A DNA stretch of 64,000 nucleotides from Micropterix aruncella (lineage: Eukaryota > Arthropoda > Insecta > Lepidoptera > Micropterigidae), in the NCBI GenBank assembly GCA_944548615.1, contig OX155955.1:3560279-3624278 (forward strand), read 5' to 3'. Below are positions 31,823-43,850 of this stretch, in pieces. The first letter of the stretch is position 1. Every line of letters begins with the position of its first letter. The notes under the pieces were generated by a model. That model was not told the DNA's origin, made no database searches, and saw nothing but the letters and a program-made list of their open reading frames with translations. Position numbers and translations under genes: made by a program.

Positions 31823-34394
31823 AACCACTGCACATACAAGTATTTGCCAAATCTGGGCGGACATAAGTCCCGAAATCTAAATTGCAATAATGACCCTAAA
31901 AACCAGTTCCAGCTAGAGAGAACAAACCAACCAACAATGTCCAGGCCCGATCCCCTCGCTTCTGTGCCCGCCACGTGCGTAGCGTAAGTCGGAATTTGAT
32001 CGTTTCACCTCGTACGTATTTGTTCTCGGGCGCTCAGAAAAATCATCAATTTTGAAAAATTTCTTTTATGTTTTCGAGTTCATATTGCGACTTGAAAGTC
32101 ATGGATTCTGATAAAGCATGTAAGAGTTTTAATAACTGTTTTCAAAGAGTAACGATAAACTAACAACTATGACTTTTCTTAAACTAATAAAAATAAGTCA
32201 TTATTATGCTCTGATTTTGATACACTTTGTTTTTAGCTAAGGTTTTTGGTTTGTGATCCGGATATATCGGGCTATGATTTTTATTTGTATTTATTCTACG
32301 CACAATTTCCTTTTAAATATCAATATAAACATATCCGAATACATCCGAATGGATGACTTTTTTATCTAAACAAAATGTTAATCAATAAAATGTAAATCTG
32401 TATTTTTTTTTCAAAGTTACTTCTACATAGTCTATGATTGTTTAAGGCTCACAAGGTGCACCAGGAGTAAGGATTGGGACCCGACAATTTTTATACTAAC
32501 TCATCAAAAACCAAGATTTGCCTAATTTGGATACCAAATTGGACTTTTTGAGAGACAGACTTTTGTTAGACAAGCCTTACCACGAAGAGCAAATTGTTGC
32601 CTTGAAACGTAATTTTGCTTGTTTCAGAAAGATCAGAGAATCAGAAATTAAACAGTGATGGATCAAAGCTCATTACAAAGATAATCTTTTTCTGACATCT
32701 AATAAATCATGGCTGGAAGAAACTTTTGAAATCCCTGCTGCAGAAACTACTTGTCAAAATCGGTTTGGTTGACCTTCAAAATCCTTTGAAGAGGTTTGTG
32801 ACGAGAGCAAAAGGCGAAAGAGGGCAGAGCTCCGTTTTGCTTTTGAAAAAGATGTAATTGTACTGCGCAAGTGGAGTTGGGAAAATCGAGTAAAAGAGAT
32901 GCTTCTAATGTCCTGAAAGATATTACCAGTTCTCCAAAACGAGCATCTAAATACAAAAAAGCATTCAAGAACTCTGGTGTCACAGTTTAAACAAAAAAAT
33001 TACGGGGATGGGTCAGATGGAAACATTTTCCAACGCTGCTTTGCGCCTTTGAAAATAGTTTACGGATATGTCAAAAATGTCCTGTGGAAAAACGCTAAAA
33101 CATCCTCACCGAAAAAGAAATAAGATACATTAAAGAAGCAATAACCTCTCTAGAACCAACTGTGATAGACATACACGAGAAAATCTGCAATGCAGCCACG
33201 GGAACTAAATCTACGAGCAGGTGCTATATTAGCGAAGCAACCTCAAAATACTTTACCAAGTTAGATTTCACAAGAGACGTCAATTTCGAGGCAGTTGAAT
33301 TTGGGCATATCAGTTTTACATGTACGAATTCGTATATTAGAGACAATCCTTCATGTGGCATACAAATTACCAGTGAAGAAATACAGAGAAAAGAAGACCA
33401 AAGAAGAAAAAGGCCTAGAAGACGATCGAAAAAACTACATAACTACAAGGCAGATTTCGCGCTAAAACAGGGCTCATAGTGCACATACCTAAGTCTAATT
33501 TTGTAAACATCAATGATGGCAATACAAGCAGAAGATTTTTTGAGAATCCAAGCTTAGCTGCTGAAATCACGGGGAAAGATTAAGAGCTTACCGACTATAC
33601 AGACTAAAAGTCATATTGGAAGCAATTTTAAGTGGGCACAAAATTAATCCATTGAAATATCAAGAATACGCCTCAGAAACTGCTCGTCTGTATGTAAGAA
33701 AATATGGCTGGCACATTGGATTAGAGTAATCCATCAGATAATTCCAGCACATAAATTCCAGCACATAGGATTGGAGTAATCCTTCATAAATTGCTGGTAC
33801 ATAGTGCCATAATAATAGAAAAAGCCCTACTGCCAATAGGACAACTTTCTGAAGAGGCAGCTGAGAAAATAATCATTTAAGGTCATACCGGCATGATTTC
33901 GACAGAAAATTCTCAAGAGAAAGCTGCAACCAAGATGTGCTATAAAGTCTTATTATTAGTTCCGATCCTTTGCTAAACAGCATGCGAGGAGTTATAAAAA
34001 GGAAAGCTAGCACATTGCTGCCTGAATTCTTGACCATGTTAGTTTCGGCGGAGCCAAATATAACCGAAACTTCTTTAGAAAGTGATGATGAAGATTAAAG
34101 GGATATACCATTTTTGTTTTTGTTTTTCTTGTATAACCTACATAATAAATATCAGAAGTAAAGAAATGTTTTTAAATGTCATTAACATGTCTTTAAATTA
34201 ACATAAAAATATTTATAAAAATGATTTTCATTTTTGTATGTAAATATGTAAAGTAGTTACTTAAAGTTTGTAATATAATAAATAATATGTTTAAAACATG
34301 TTTGCCATTCTATTTGAGATAGTTAGATTCTAATTAGACGTAAAAATAATTTTGTCCGCCCAGATTTTGCAAATACCTGAGTGTGCACTGGTTA
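31823..34394 (+). mobile_element. 2.6-kb DNA transposon with about 43-bp inverted ends, dead
   Basis: The left end (31823-31866) reads AACCACTGCACATACAAG then TATTTGCCAAATCTGGGCGG. The right end, reverse-complemented (34394-34350), reads AACCAGTGCACACTCAGG then TATTTGCAAAATCTGGGCGG. The match is about 37 of 43 bases. No clear target duplication was found (flanks CTTG and ATTA). A decayed plus-strand gene fills the interior. Superfamily not assigned; the CACTG start alone is not enough to call CMC. Confidence 0.7.
32510..34098 (+). pseudogene. decayed gene of the 31823-34394 element
   Basis: Broken in several frames but in family order: RPEKSFEEVCDESKRRKRAE-like region near 32770-32830 and SSPKRASKYKKAFKNSG at about 32930-32985. 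Then come KILTEKEIRYIKEAITSLEP (33090), the segment 33162-33476 (VIDIHEKICNAATGTKSTSR), and LPIGQLSEEAAE near 33830. It ends NSMRGVIKRKASTLLPEFLT ... ETSLESDDED* with TAA at 34096. I recognise this as a dispersed arthropod protein family with a conserved LPIGQLSEEAxEARNK block, presumably a transposase, but cannot name its superfamily. Confidence 0.55.
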
Positions 34395-34881
34395 TTATTA
34401 CCCTAATTGAAATATGGATTTTATAGATTTGGAAACAAACGAAGCTATTAGAACTACTAATTTAACCACCTGTCACATTATTTTTAGTGTGTATAGCTAT
34501 ATAAAGATCTTATGTAATAGTATTCAAAGTATACATTATATACGAAATTTGATTAATGAACTTAAACTGTTATTAATTTTGAATACCTATTGAACTTAAA
34601 TTATTTTGAACATTAAATTCTAATTTCGATATTATCAAACTAACTGAAGTTTCGTTGAAAAAGTCACCGTATATAAAAACTATTCCGGGATATACTTTGT
34701 TTATACTTAACAAAAATGACCTAGGTATTTACAAAATGATTGGGTAGTATTTTATTAAAAGAAAAATACGAGCCAAGATATTTTGGAAAAAACTGTATTT
34801 GGCTAATTAGGCATTGCATATTTAGCTAATTATAGGTTATCATAAACTACTTAAACAAAAGATATATGATTATTTACTTAC

Positions 34882-34979
34882 CTTTGTTTTATCTTTGGAT
34901 GTTTTGGATTCCAAATACAAGGCTCATTTTGGTAAAGTTCATTAAATTTAAAAGTTTCTGTGTTCGTCCACCCAGCCAT
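34882..34979 (-). CDS. possible first coding exon of a MADF-domain protein
   Basis: The minus strand reads MAGWTNTETFKFNELYQNEP then CIWNPKHPKIKQ, and leaves in phase 2 at a consensus GTAAGT donor (34881-34876). The pattern F-ELY-NEPC-WNP-HP is the N-terminal half of the MADF domain, a Myb/SANT-like DNA-binding module of insect transcription factors and of proteins encoded by some Harbinger transposons. The upstream frame to 35072 is open but has no signal, so ATG at 34979 is preferred. I found no second MADF exon to the left, so the gene may continue after a long intron, or this may be a stray fragment. Confidence 0.5.
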
Positions 34980-35098
34980 TGTCGTCGCGTAAACTGAATG
35001 ATGGGCGATTTTGTGTACAAGCACTCGGTACACACATTCCTTTGACGTACCGACAATTAACCGATTACTCACGATTGCAGGCGATGATGGCCGCTCAC

Positions 35099-35926
35099 TA
35101 GCGAATGCAATGTTGCAGCAAATTCTTCAATCTTGGTATTTGCAAGATTTAAAAGTCTAATCTCGCAAGATCTCGGTATTTTGCGAGATCTCCCAAATTT
35201 GAGAATATATTTTTTTATAATTTATAAGTATTTTGATTACTTCTATTGCAACTTAAAAAAGTTACGTTGTATTGGCGGAACGATAAATAACATGTAAAAA
35301 AAATATATTTAAGAAAATAGGAATAAACTTTAAAAGTGACTTCTTAAACAACACGTCTAGAGTTTCGTCAGCTATTCGAATTCGGAGATGCTGTAAGTCA
35401 TATATCCAACGGCAGAAAATGCTCGTCCTGCTTCGACACTTGTTTTTACCACAGATAACAGGCACTGGTAGGCAAACTGCGTGTATTGTCCTTTTGTCCA
35501 GCCTGATTCAAAGAAATTAAGTTCTTTCCTTATACGTTTATCAATTGACAAACCGGTTGCACGTGAAGGGGGTTCTTGCGGGCCGGCTTTCAAAACCATC
35601 TCTAATTGCTCATCAAATGATAGAGGTGTGTTTGCCGTTACGGCTTGTAAACGTAGAGGCAAGTTATCATCATCATCACTTCGTTTGCTGGGTCTACTAT
35701 AACAACAGCATCTGCAGATGTAAACGGACGAGCAAGTCCACTATTTGTATGAGAAAAATGGACCATTTGGGTCTGCTTCTTCATCTCTCTCTTGATTAAA
35801 GGTTTTGGTGGAAATCTCGCAAATCTCGCGAGATCGGGCGTGATTTTGCGTGCAAGATTAATCTTGCAAAATCAGTGCGAGATCTTGGTATTTCGAGATC
35901 TCGGTATACCGAGATTGCATTCCCTA
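35099..35926 (-). mobile_element. 828-bp hAT remnant with 8-bp target duplication
   Basis: Flanked by an identical 8-bp duplication CCGCTCAC (35091-35098 and 35927-35934). The ends are TAGCGAATGCAAT and, reverse-complemented, TAGGGAATGCAAT. Subterminal sequence is full of short CTCGCGAGATCT / CTCGGTATACCGAGA palindromic pieces. The interior encodes only the tail of a hAT transposase. It is inserted 112 bp upstream of the candidate MADF start codon. Confidence 0.9.
35300..35662 (-). pseudogene. hAT transposase C-terminus
   Basis: The minus strand reads GLSIDKRIRKELNFFESGWT then YQCLLSVVKTSVEAGRAFSA VGY, and after a frameshift near 35380 LRIRIADETLDVLF. This is the hAT C-terminal dimerisation domain (TSVEAERAFSAAGY ... 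SRLSDETLD). The catalytic core is missing. Confidence 0.8.
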
Positions 35927-36063
35927 CCGCTCACATACGATTATGCTCTCTACACAATCGTGCGTGCATGTACTCGGCCATCATGGGCCATTGTGAAGAG
36001 AAAATCTACCTAAATCTACCTAAACCTGACACAAAGTACAATACAAAAGATATATAAACATAT

Positions 36064-36813
<750 letters not shown>

Positions 36814-36999
36814 TTACTAAAGCTGGATAAATCATAAGGCGGTGTGGATAAATCATAAGGCAACGTGTTATCATTGATTTTATAACTATAAAATCAATGG
36901 TGTTATACATATAGTAACAACCATAAATTTTAACTATTTAAATCGCTCGCGCTTGGATGAATAATTTGGCATGGGCGTTTTGGGAATAGGAGCTCTCAC
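36814..36999. repeat. short repeat: doubled GGATAAATCATAAGGC
   Basis: GGATAAATCATAAGGC occurs at 36824 and 36846, and a 15-bp perfect-type hairpin (CCATTGATTTTATAG / CTATAAAATCAATGG region, 36872-36901) follows. No gene. Confidence 0.5.
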
Positions 37000-37785
37000 T
37001 GTAGTGATGGGCGTGATTCTCAATTTTAAATCACGCAACAATCACGTTACTGGTATTTTTTCACGCGTGATAATAACTGCTACTCGTGATTTTCGTGATT
37101 GTACTGAAATGTACTGTGAAACGTTAAGTAACAAAGTTTCGTCAATGTGATAACTGATAACAGAAACGCGCATTATATTTGCTTAATATTTATTAGTAAT
37201 TAGAAGAATTAGCGTTCAGAAAGATTATCTCTCTTGCTCTTTTGGTGCTAAGCCGAGTTCGTCTTTCTAGTGGTCTTTCTGAAATAATGTTATTTTATTG
37301 CTTTAACAAATCATGAGCAAACTCATTTACACGAACGATTACGACACGAGCGATAACAGTGTCCAAATTCATGCGACAACAGTGTCCAAATTCACGTTAC
37401 GTACGAAATGAACGCGCCACTCATCAGTCATCGTCCAGCCGGCGCGGGCGTTCGCCCAGAACGAACGGCAAATCACTGATTCACTGATCGCCGATCACAT
37501 CAAGAATGAACGAAACCAAATGAACGGTTCAATTAGGCGCTCACCGATCATCGTTCAGTGGCGCGCCGCGCGGTCGTTCGACGGCGTTCAGTGAGAACGG
37601 CCAATCACTGATCATATAATCACGCGTGATCGGTCGCGTCGTAGCGGCGCCGAGTGATGGCAACGCGGTGCTGTTCGTAGCCGTGATTCAAATAGCATGT
37701 TCTCTCAAATTCTCGTAACGCGTTCTTCGTGATTGCAAATATCACACGTTATTGTTATTGCTATTCGTGATCACACCCATCACTA
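37000..37785. mobile_element. non-coding hAT-like element with 8-bp duplication
   Basis: The ends are TAGTGATGGGCGTGAT (37002-37017) and, reverse-complemented, TAGTGATGGGTGTGAT (37785-37770). Flanking octamers are GCTCTCAC (36992-36999) and GCTCTCAG (37786-37793), one mismatch. The interior is CpG-rich with short repeats such as CAGTGTCCAAATTCA twice (37350-37396) and many TCACGCGTGA / CGTGATT pieces. No coding content. Confidence 0.75.
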
Positions 37786-37793
37786 GCTCTCAG

Positions 37794-38387
37794 TATATAA
37801 TAAGGGTAGGTTGGTGCGAGTACGCACCACGTCGAAAACATGATCGCACACGCGGTGCGGTCTCCCGAGCATGTAATCAAACGAATTACCATCATAATCA
37901 CGCCGTGTGAAGTAGCAATTAATTGTGCACAACCGCAGAAGTGTAAAGCGTTGTGAGCGGCCCGCGTGACTAATGCCGCCATATTTTAGCTTCACATTTA
38001 GCCAGCCGCCACTCCGGTTCCTCTTTCCGTAGCCCCTTTTATTCATATTAGCATTTCTACCCCAATTATTATTAGGCTGCTGCGAAACTAATATATTATC
38101 CAAATGGACTAAAATAATAGGTCATTGTGACAGGAATATACAACGTGTCGACAAAGTAGGCACCGGAATAATGGGCCCCACCAGTGACGGATTTATACTT
38201 TTATTTAGAATAGTTTACTTGACTTTGTGCCGCCTCTTCCTCCTACCTCCTATCTTAATCAGTTGTATTTATTTACCTACCTAGACCTTTTTAGGCAATG
38301 CAATGGACAGGTTTGCTTATTTAAGTGGGTAGGTAGGCATTAAAAAGCCAAATAAATGAGTGAATACTCATAAAATAAAAATTTGTT
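37794..38387. other. unassigned segment, possible promoter-like DNA
   Basis: Begins with GTATATAATAAGG (TATA-like) and has CpG-rich sequence with GGCGGCATTAG near 37974. A 106-codon minus-strand frame (37783-38103) starts with NNNWGRNANMNKRGYG but matches no family I know. I do not call it a gene. Confidence 0.3.
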
Positions 38388-38655
38388 TGTTTGTTTATAC
38401 TCTTTATTGTGAAATTTCACAATGGCGGGTTTATTTTCATACGACAATCTCTTCCAACCAACCCTACTATAAATATGAAGTGTTTATATGCATGTGTGCA
38501 TGTAACATGAGTGTAAGTGTGTGTCTTGTTATTGCATTCCATCGACATAATTAAAATGCAATTCCGTTAATTTTATCTCAACGGTGACCCAGCCGGGAAT
38601 CGATCCCGGAACCTTACAATGTAAGATGAGGCGTCCTAACCACTATGCCAAACTG
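38388..38655 (-). mobile_element. tRNA-derived SINE, copy 2 (complete head)
   Basis: The minus-strand head reads GGCATAGTGGTTAGGACGCC, a tRNA-type A box (TAGTGGTTAGGA). The B-box-like GGGATCGATTCCCGGCTGG follows about 45 bases on. The body matches copy 1 (13195-13440), including TCGATGGAATGCAATAACAA and the conserved end TTCACAATAAAGAGTATAAA, then (AC)AAACAAACAAA as the 3' tail. Confidence 0.85.
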
Positions 38656-38817
38656 CAATGAAGAACAATTATACTTTTTTACGGCCCGTGTTATTAGCGA
38701 AATAATCGATAATATCGTCATAATTTATGGTATTCATTATCGCTGGCTCTTAATATGTTGAAAACCTACGGACATATAAGCACTAGACCGCGCGAACAGC
38801 CTGAGAATTCGTCAGCC

Positions 38818-38968
38818 GAATAGAAAGAGGCAGCAGCATATATTACTCCCTCTATCCTTGTTTAGTCCCACACTTCGACGCCATAAGCCTTCTATGTTAT
38901 AGATAAACGCGCATGCGCGACTAGACAAGGATAGAGGGAGTCTCATATGCAGCTATCTCTTTCTATTC
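38818..38968. mobile_element. hairpin MITE, about 50-bp arms
   Basis: The left arm (38818-38868) GAATAGAAAGAGGCAGCAGC ... CCTCTATCCTTG is matched by the right arm (38919-38968) CAAGGATAGAGGGAGT ... CTCTTTCTATTC. The loop is about 50 bases with CGCGCATGCGCG. Confidence 0.75.
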
Positions 38969-39189
38969 CGCGGACGCATTCACTCACAGTCCGACTTAGC
39001 CCCCCCGAGCTCTATTCTATACCTCAATGTTGAAAACTCAATCCACGAGTGGCATGCTCGTGTATTACGGCTTATTTCACGGCTAAGGGCGGGGTTGGGC
39101 CAAGCGCCAACAGATAGCGTTAATATTAAATTAAAATTTATGGCGAAATTTCAATATTTTTAGTGCAGCTTGTAAATGCCAAATCCAAC

Positions 39190-39843
39190 CAAAATTCGCA
39201 ACCAGATTTCACAATGTGATTTCGGTCCAACAAGGCTTATGTGTACCGAATTTCAAGTATGTATCTAACTCCAATATTTCGAGATTGAAACATGACTAGT
39301 TTGATCCCTGGTGGACCGATTTTAGCCACAGTCTTTTCATAAGATAGAAAACGAATTTACCGCGTGAATTCTGTAACACCCGACGTTTCGGCGATATTGC
39401 CGCCGCCGTTGTTTAGAGTAGACTGAAAGAGCTGTCGACAGCTCTTTCAGTCTACCTTAGACAACGGCGGCGGCAACGTCGCCGAAACGTCGGGTGCTAC
39501 AAAATTCACGCGTTTCCGTGTCGGAAACGCGTGAATTCGTTTTTTCGTTTTTTATCTTATTATAATATTCGTTTTTTATCTTATTTATAATATCAAACAA
39601 CCGCGATAGTCACCGATTTCACACAAAATTTTCAACTGTTGCCATGACCAAATGATGCCTGCATGCCAAATTTCAGCTCAATCTTCCTGGAGGACTGCAC
39701 ACAGACAGACATACACAAAAACAGACTTCAATCTAGTTCTTAATCGTTTCAGGGGGCTCAAATTAAATATTTCCGTCTTCATCTTCATTTTTTTTGTGCG
39801 TTTACAATACTTTTCCTCCTGGTTAGGTGGGCCGAGAAAGTAA
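39190..39843 (+). repeat. family A copy interrupted by a foldback element
   Basis: The head (39190-39343) ends at ...GATTTTAGCCACAGTCTTTT; the tail resumes about 39622 with TTTTCAACTGTTGCCATGAC and ends TAGGTGGGCCGAGAAAGTAA. The intact copy at 1-330 has these joined without the intervening 280 bases. Confidence 0.75.
39345..39600. mobile_element. foldback element inserted in family A
   Basis: Nearly symmetric about 39436/39437 (GAGCTGTC|GACAGCTC). The arms carry CACCCGACGTTTCGGCG and ACAACGGCGGCGGC with their complements and extend to about 39355 and 39518. A second perfect 15-bp hairpin with a 3-nt loop (39504-39518 / 39522-39536) follows. Non-coding. Confidence 0.8.
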
Positions 39844-40199
39844 AACCCAAGAGGGAATAAGGAAATTTCTTCACCATTTCCGCCGGTTGGTATCCGTCTT
39901 TTCCTTCCTCATTTTACCACGGCGATTAAAGAATCTCGGTATATTTCCACCCCGCTAAACGGCCAGTAACTTATAAAATCTAAACGACTTACCGTAATGG
40001 ACATGCCGTAAATGATAACCTGATATCCACTTCTGAGTTTACTATAAACTAGCGGAATATCACCCCAGCGTTGCCCGGGTGGAATTCGTTAAAAACGGAA
40101 AAATATGTACACGTCGATCCACGAAAATAACAACGTTTTAGTCCGTTTCAGTTATACAAAGTATTACATTAAATGTAGAGTAAAAGTTGGTAATTCGGG

Positions 40200-40392
40200 G
40201 ATATCGGTAATACAGTGATAATTTGTTTGAAATGGTCTATATATTACCCCGCAAGACCGCGGCGTTTGTGATAAGGCTCGTTGCATTCGAGTGAGAAAGG
40301 ACGAATGCAACGAGCCATCACAAACGCCGCGGTCTAGCGGGGTAATATATATAGAACAATTTCAAACAAATTATCACTGTATTACCGATATC
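40200..40392. mobile_element. foldback element, about 90-bp arms
   Basis: The left arm 40200-40289 (ATATCGGTAATACAGTGATA ... CTCGTTGCATTCG) pairs with 40302-40392 around a 12-nt loop (40290-40301). The arms differ by only a few bases and one small indel. Confidence 0.9.
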
Positions 40393-40426
40393 ATCGATTT
40401 GCCAACCTACCAACCTAACTTTAGAA

Positions 40427-40590
40427 AAAGTTCATTAGTGGGATGGCGATATGGTCTAAGTAGAATAATTTTTAATATAAATTTATGCGCAACTTGCAAT
40501 GTCTCTAGCAGGGTTTTACCACATCCACCCCATCTAATTATGCCGTAAGTAATACGCGATTCACATAAAGCATAATAAACAGTTTTTAAG
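40427..40590 (-). repeat. internal LINE fragment, about 96 % identical to 29676-29839
   Basis: Roughly 163 bases matching the ORF2 of the LINE at 29346 with about six substitutions. Neither LINE terminus is included. It abuts the foldback element on the left and unrelated DNA on the right. Confidence 0.85.
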
Positions 40591-40745
40591 AATGCTACTC
40601 ATTACACACGTTTGATTCAATCGTTTTCGCAAATATAGTGACCGGTGAAAATTCAGTGTGGTTTCGGCCCAACAAGGCATATGTGTATTATATTTCAAGT
40701 CTTTAAGTCCAATATTTCAAGATTAAAATATGACTAGTATGCTGC

Positions 40746-41670
40746 TTCAACCAGTTAGTTTTAGATGAAAATCTAAGGTGGAATGCTCAAGGAGAGGAAT
40801 TAAGCGACAGACTTTCCAGCGCCTGTTTCTTACTAAGGCAAATGCGGAAACTGATGAGCGTTAAACACACCAAAATAATATATTTTGCCTATTTCGAGTC
40901 AATTATTCGTTACGGGATTCCCTTCTGGTTACAGTGTACAGTAGTTTTATGGCAACATATTTTCTTTCTCCAAAAACGAGCCATAAGAATATTGATAAAC
41001 CTTAACCATAAATCATGTCGTGGTCACTTCAAAAATCTCAGTATTCTAACGCTACCATCACTATACATATTTGAATGCATAAAGTTAATATTTAAAAACT
41101 TAGGAAAGATGAAGACCCAAAAAGAAATTCACTCGCATTTTACCAGATGTAGGCACAACTTAGCATTATCCCGTCCATCTCTGGAATTATTCAAAAGGGA
41201 TCCAAATTACGTTGGAATGGCGTGTTACAATAAACTGCCTGAGAATATTAAAATTATATGTAGAAACGGAAAAATAGCCCAATTTAAATCGAAATTAAAA
41301 GGCTATCTTATTGCGAGAGAATTATATAATATAAACGAATTATAATTAGATGACTGACAATTTCCATCTCGATTTTATTTATTTAACTTGACATTTGTAC
41401 CATTTTATTGATTATTATATTATTACTATTATTTCTAATTGTCTCGCATAATCAATTATATTTCTTATTTATAGGACCATTTAATTTTAATATTATAATT
41501 TAATGAATAACTGTAGTTATAAATATCTAATTAACTCAATTGTGTGGTGAGCCTCTAATGAAATATTTAGTATACATTTTAAAGTTATTTTAACATTAAG
41601 CGGCTATATAAAGTGTCTAAACAACTATGTATAAGTTTTTAAAGACAATAAATGCGATTTGATTTGATTT
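40746..41670 (+). mobile_element. 5'-truncated LINE with (GATTT)n tail
   Basis: ORF2 C-terminus (QLVLDENLRWNAQGEELSDR onward), about 300-bp 3' UTR, AATAAA-like ACAATAAATGCG, and a GATTTGATTTGATTTGATTT tail at 41655-41676. Length and tail fit a Jockey-superfamily LINE truncated during insertion. Confidence 0.8.
40842..41345 (+). pseudogene. LINE ORF2 C-terminal end
   Basis: Open for 167 codons from an internal ATG. It starts RQMRKLMSVKHTKIIYFAYF ESIIRYGIPFW, has FFLQKRAIRILI and ILTLPSLYIFECIKLI, and ends YNKLPENIKI ... FKSKLKGYLIAREL. This is the region after the RT domain in Jockey-type ORF2. Catalytic motifs are lost to truncation; no stop within the retained part. Confidence 0.8.
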
Positions 41671-41689
41671 GATTTGAATCATCTCTTGG

Positions 41690-43850
41690 AAGTGTATTGC
41701 CTCATGATCGCTCACATGGATTCGAATTGCATATATAACTCAGTGATGCCTTTCACCTTTCGCGATATGCCCTACATGCGAGTGAAGCCGCGTGCAAAAT
41801 TTAGTTATAAGGTCTCAGCGAAGACACTCTGCGAAGATAATACTGTTTAATGGGTGCGGGCCGAGCTCTAAATAAACTCGGAAATAAGCTATTCGATAAA
41901 TGAGCTCTCCGTATATAAATAAAGCGAAACGAGCGAACGAAGTGATAAGGTGTGAGGTCGCTCGTAAAATATCTAATTCTTATAATAATAATATTGTTTA
42001 CGGGCTGTACTTTATCAGCGGACGCTTATCTTTAGACAATAAAGCGATCTGGCGAAATACGACCCAATAAAGTGTTGTCTTTACGAGCCATCTGACGGCC
42101 ACGTACCCCCGTCCCGCGCGTCTAGCGATGCGCGATTATCGGATATTTCGCTCGATTAGCTCGATTTATTTATTTATTTTAGGAGCTGATCACGCAATTC
42201 AATGAGTTGCTACTGCTGCTTCCGCCCCCCCCCCCCCCCTCCAGTGCCCGATTAACCCCTGTAGAGGCTCTTAGGCCGTCGGAATCTCGGCAACCCCTTG
42301 GTACATTCGGTAGACGATTTAGTGTAGAATAGACGTTTGTATAAACAAACCGCGATCGCACAGGTAAAGTGGGCTGTTAAACATTTCTGACAAAGCTTAT
42401 GTCGCGTATAGTAAAGACGCGCATATAAACAAAAAACGTTCGCACAGGCTGGCAGCGGCCAACTATCGATAATTTAAAACAATTATACAATATATAGATA
42501 GATACAAGAAACAAGATACAAATTATTTAATTCCAATAAAATATTATAATTGTGTAGGAATGACATTAAATTAATCAAACTAGCTACTTAATTTAGACAA
42601 GTAATGATATACAGTAAATTACTTCAAATGTAAAAAACAAAGACTATAATGTAACATAACAAGTTACACTAAAACAAAAGGTAATAATAAAAGAAAAGAT
42701 ATATTATACATTAAATTAAATGGGTAGTTACGATGCTATGTATTTTAACAGTGCAAAAGTTTGCCGTTCTATAAAATATATTATCTATGCAGGTCGCACT
42801 GAGTCCATTAATTCTTAAGATTGATTCTTAGATTTCTAGAATTCTAGATTTTTTTCTAAACCAGACATGGGAGTTATTTGCCCGTAGTGCCACACGGGAT
42901 CGAATCGCCCAAGGTTATTTCAAGAGTGGCATGACAACAGGTCAACATCCACCCCCGCTGCTTAGGAGATAGTATATTACTATAGTCTTCAGACTCCTTC
43001 AGCAATTATTCAGAGTGCACAACCGATTGCGCAACCCGGTGCGCAAACCGTCCAGTAGCGCCGGGATGCAATCCCGGCAGGAGAAAACGGTCCACCACCG
43101 TTGAGGCCTGAGACGCGAGAGTCTTACCTGGGGTAGCCTTCCGCACGAGGAGGTTTCCGAATAGGAGCTGAATCGTGAGTTGAGCCGACCCGAGAACAAA
43201 AGTGGATCTTGTGGCCCAAGCTGCAAGAAACCATTCGCTACCTAAACCATTCGCTAATATCACTTATATTAATGCCGAGCGTATGCAGAAAGCTATTAAA
43301 ATAATATCGGCGCACTTAGTTTACCAACAGAAAACTTGATTGCAGCCGCAGACAGTAACGTTACCTTTATTATATTCGCTAAACGAGAATTTAGTACTTA
43401 TTTATACACTTATTAATAGCGAACCTTTAACTCTACCATTGAAAGGATATGGCATACTATACTTTTCTACTATCAATGAGATCTCATCCAAAGACAACGA
43501 ATGTTTAATTATCATTTCGTAATAATCTAGTAGTTCTTAAGTAATTATCAATTATCAAGTAATTATCAATTATACTCATCAGTTATGGGTTCATAATACT
43601 TGTAAAAAAAAGGATTGCGAAGGGAAACAAGAAATTATAAAGTAAAGCAATTTGCACGAATAATCACAGGAGAAATATCTTTTATTGACGAAAGTGCATG
43701 TATACAGTACATCATTTATGTTCTCGGTATGTTCTCATTTTGTTTTCATTAACTTTAACAATTTAAATTTATTTCAATTTATTTTATTGTGATTTTGTTG
43801 TAGTAACATGGAATTTTATAATTATTCAGTGCGGTACAATCTGCCTTTTA
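41690..43850. other. 2.2 kb without a recognised gene
   Basis: Contains CpG-bearing sequence (41750-42130), a poly-C tract (42226-42240), AT-rich DNA (42480-42800) and a repeat-like segment (42880-43260) with GGCACTACGGGCAAATA on the minus strand resembling lepidopteran repeat heads. No exon with consistent splice sites was found. Confidence 0.45.

Noticed and set aside
37761..38103. Two minus-strand frames near a TATA-like site
   Set aside because: No known domain and no confirmed splice partner; the right part starts within a hAT-like element boundary.
42880..43260. Possible snRNA or SINE on the minus strand
   Set aside because: A tRNA-like GATTCGATCCCGTG box is visible but no A box or second copy in the window supports it.
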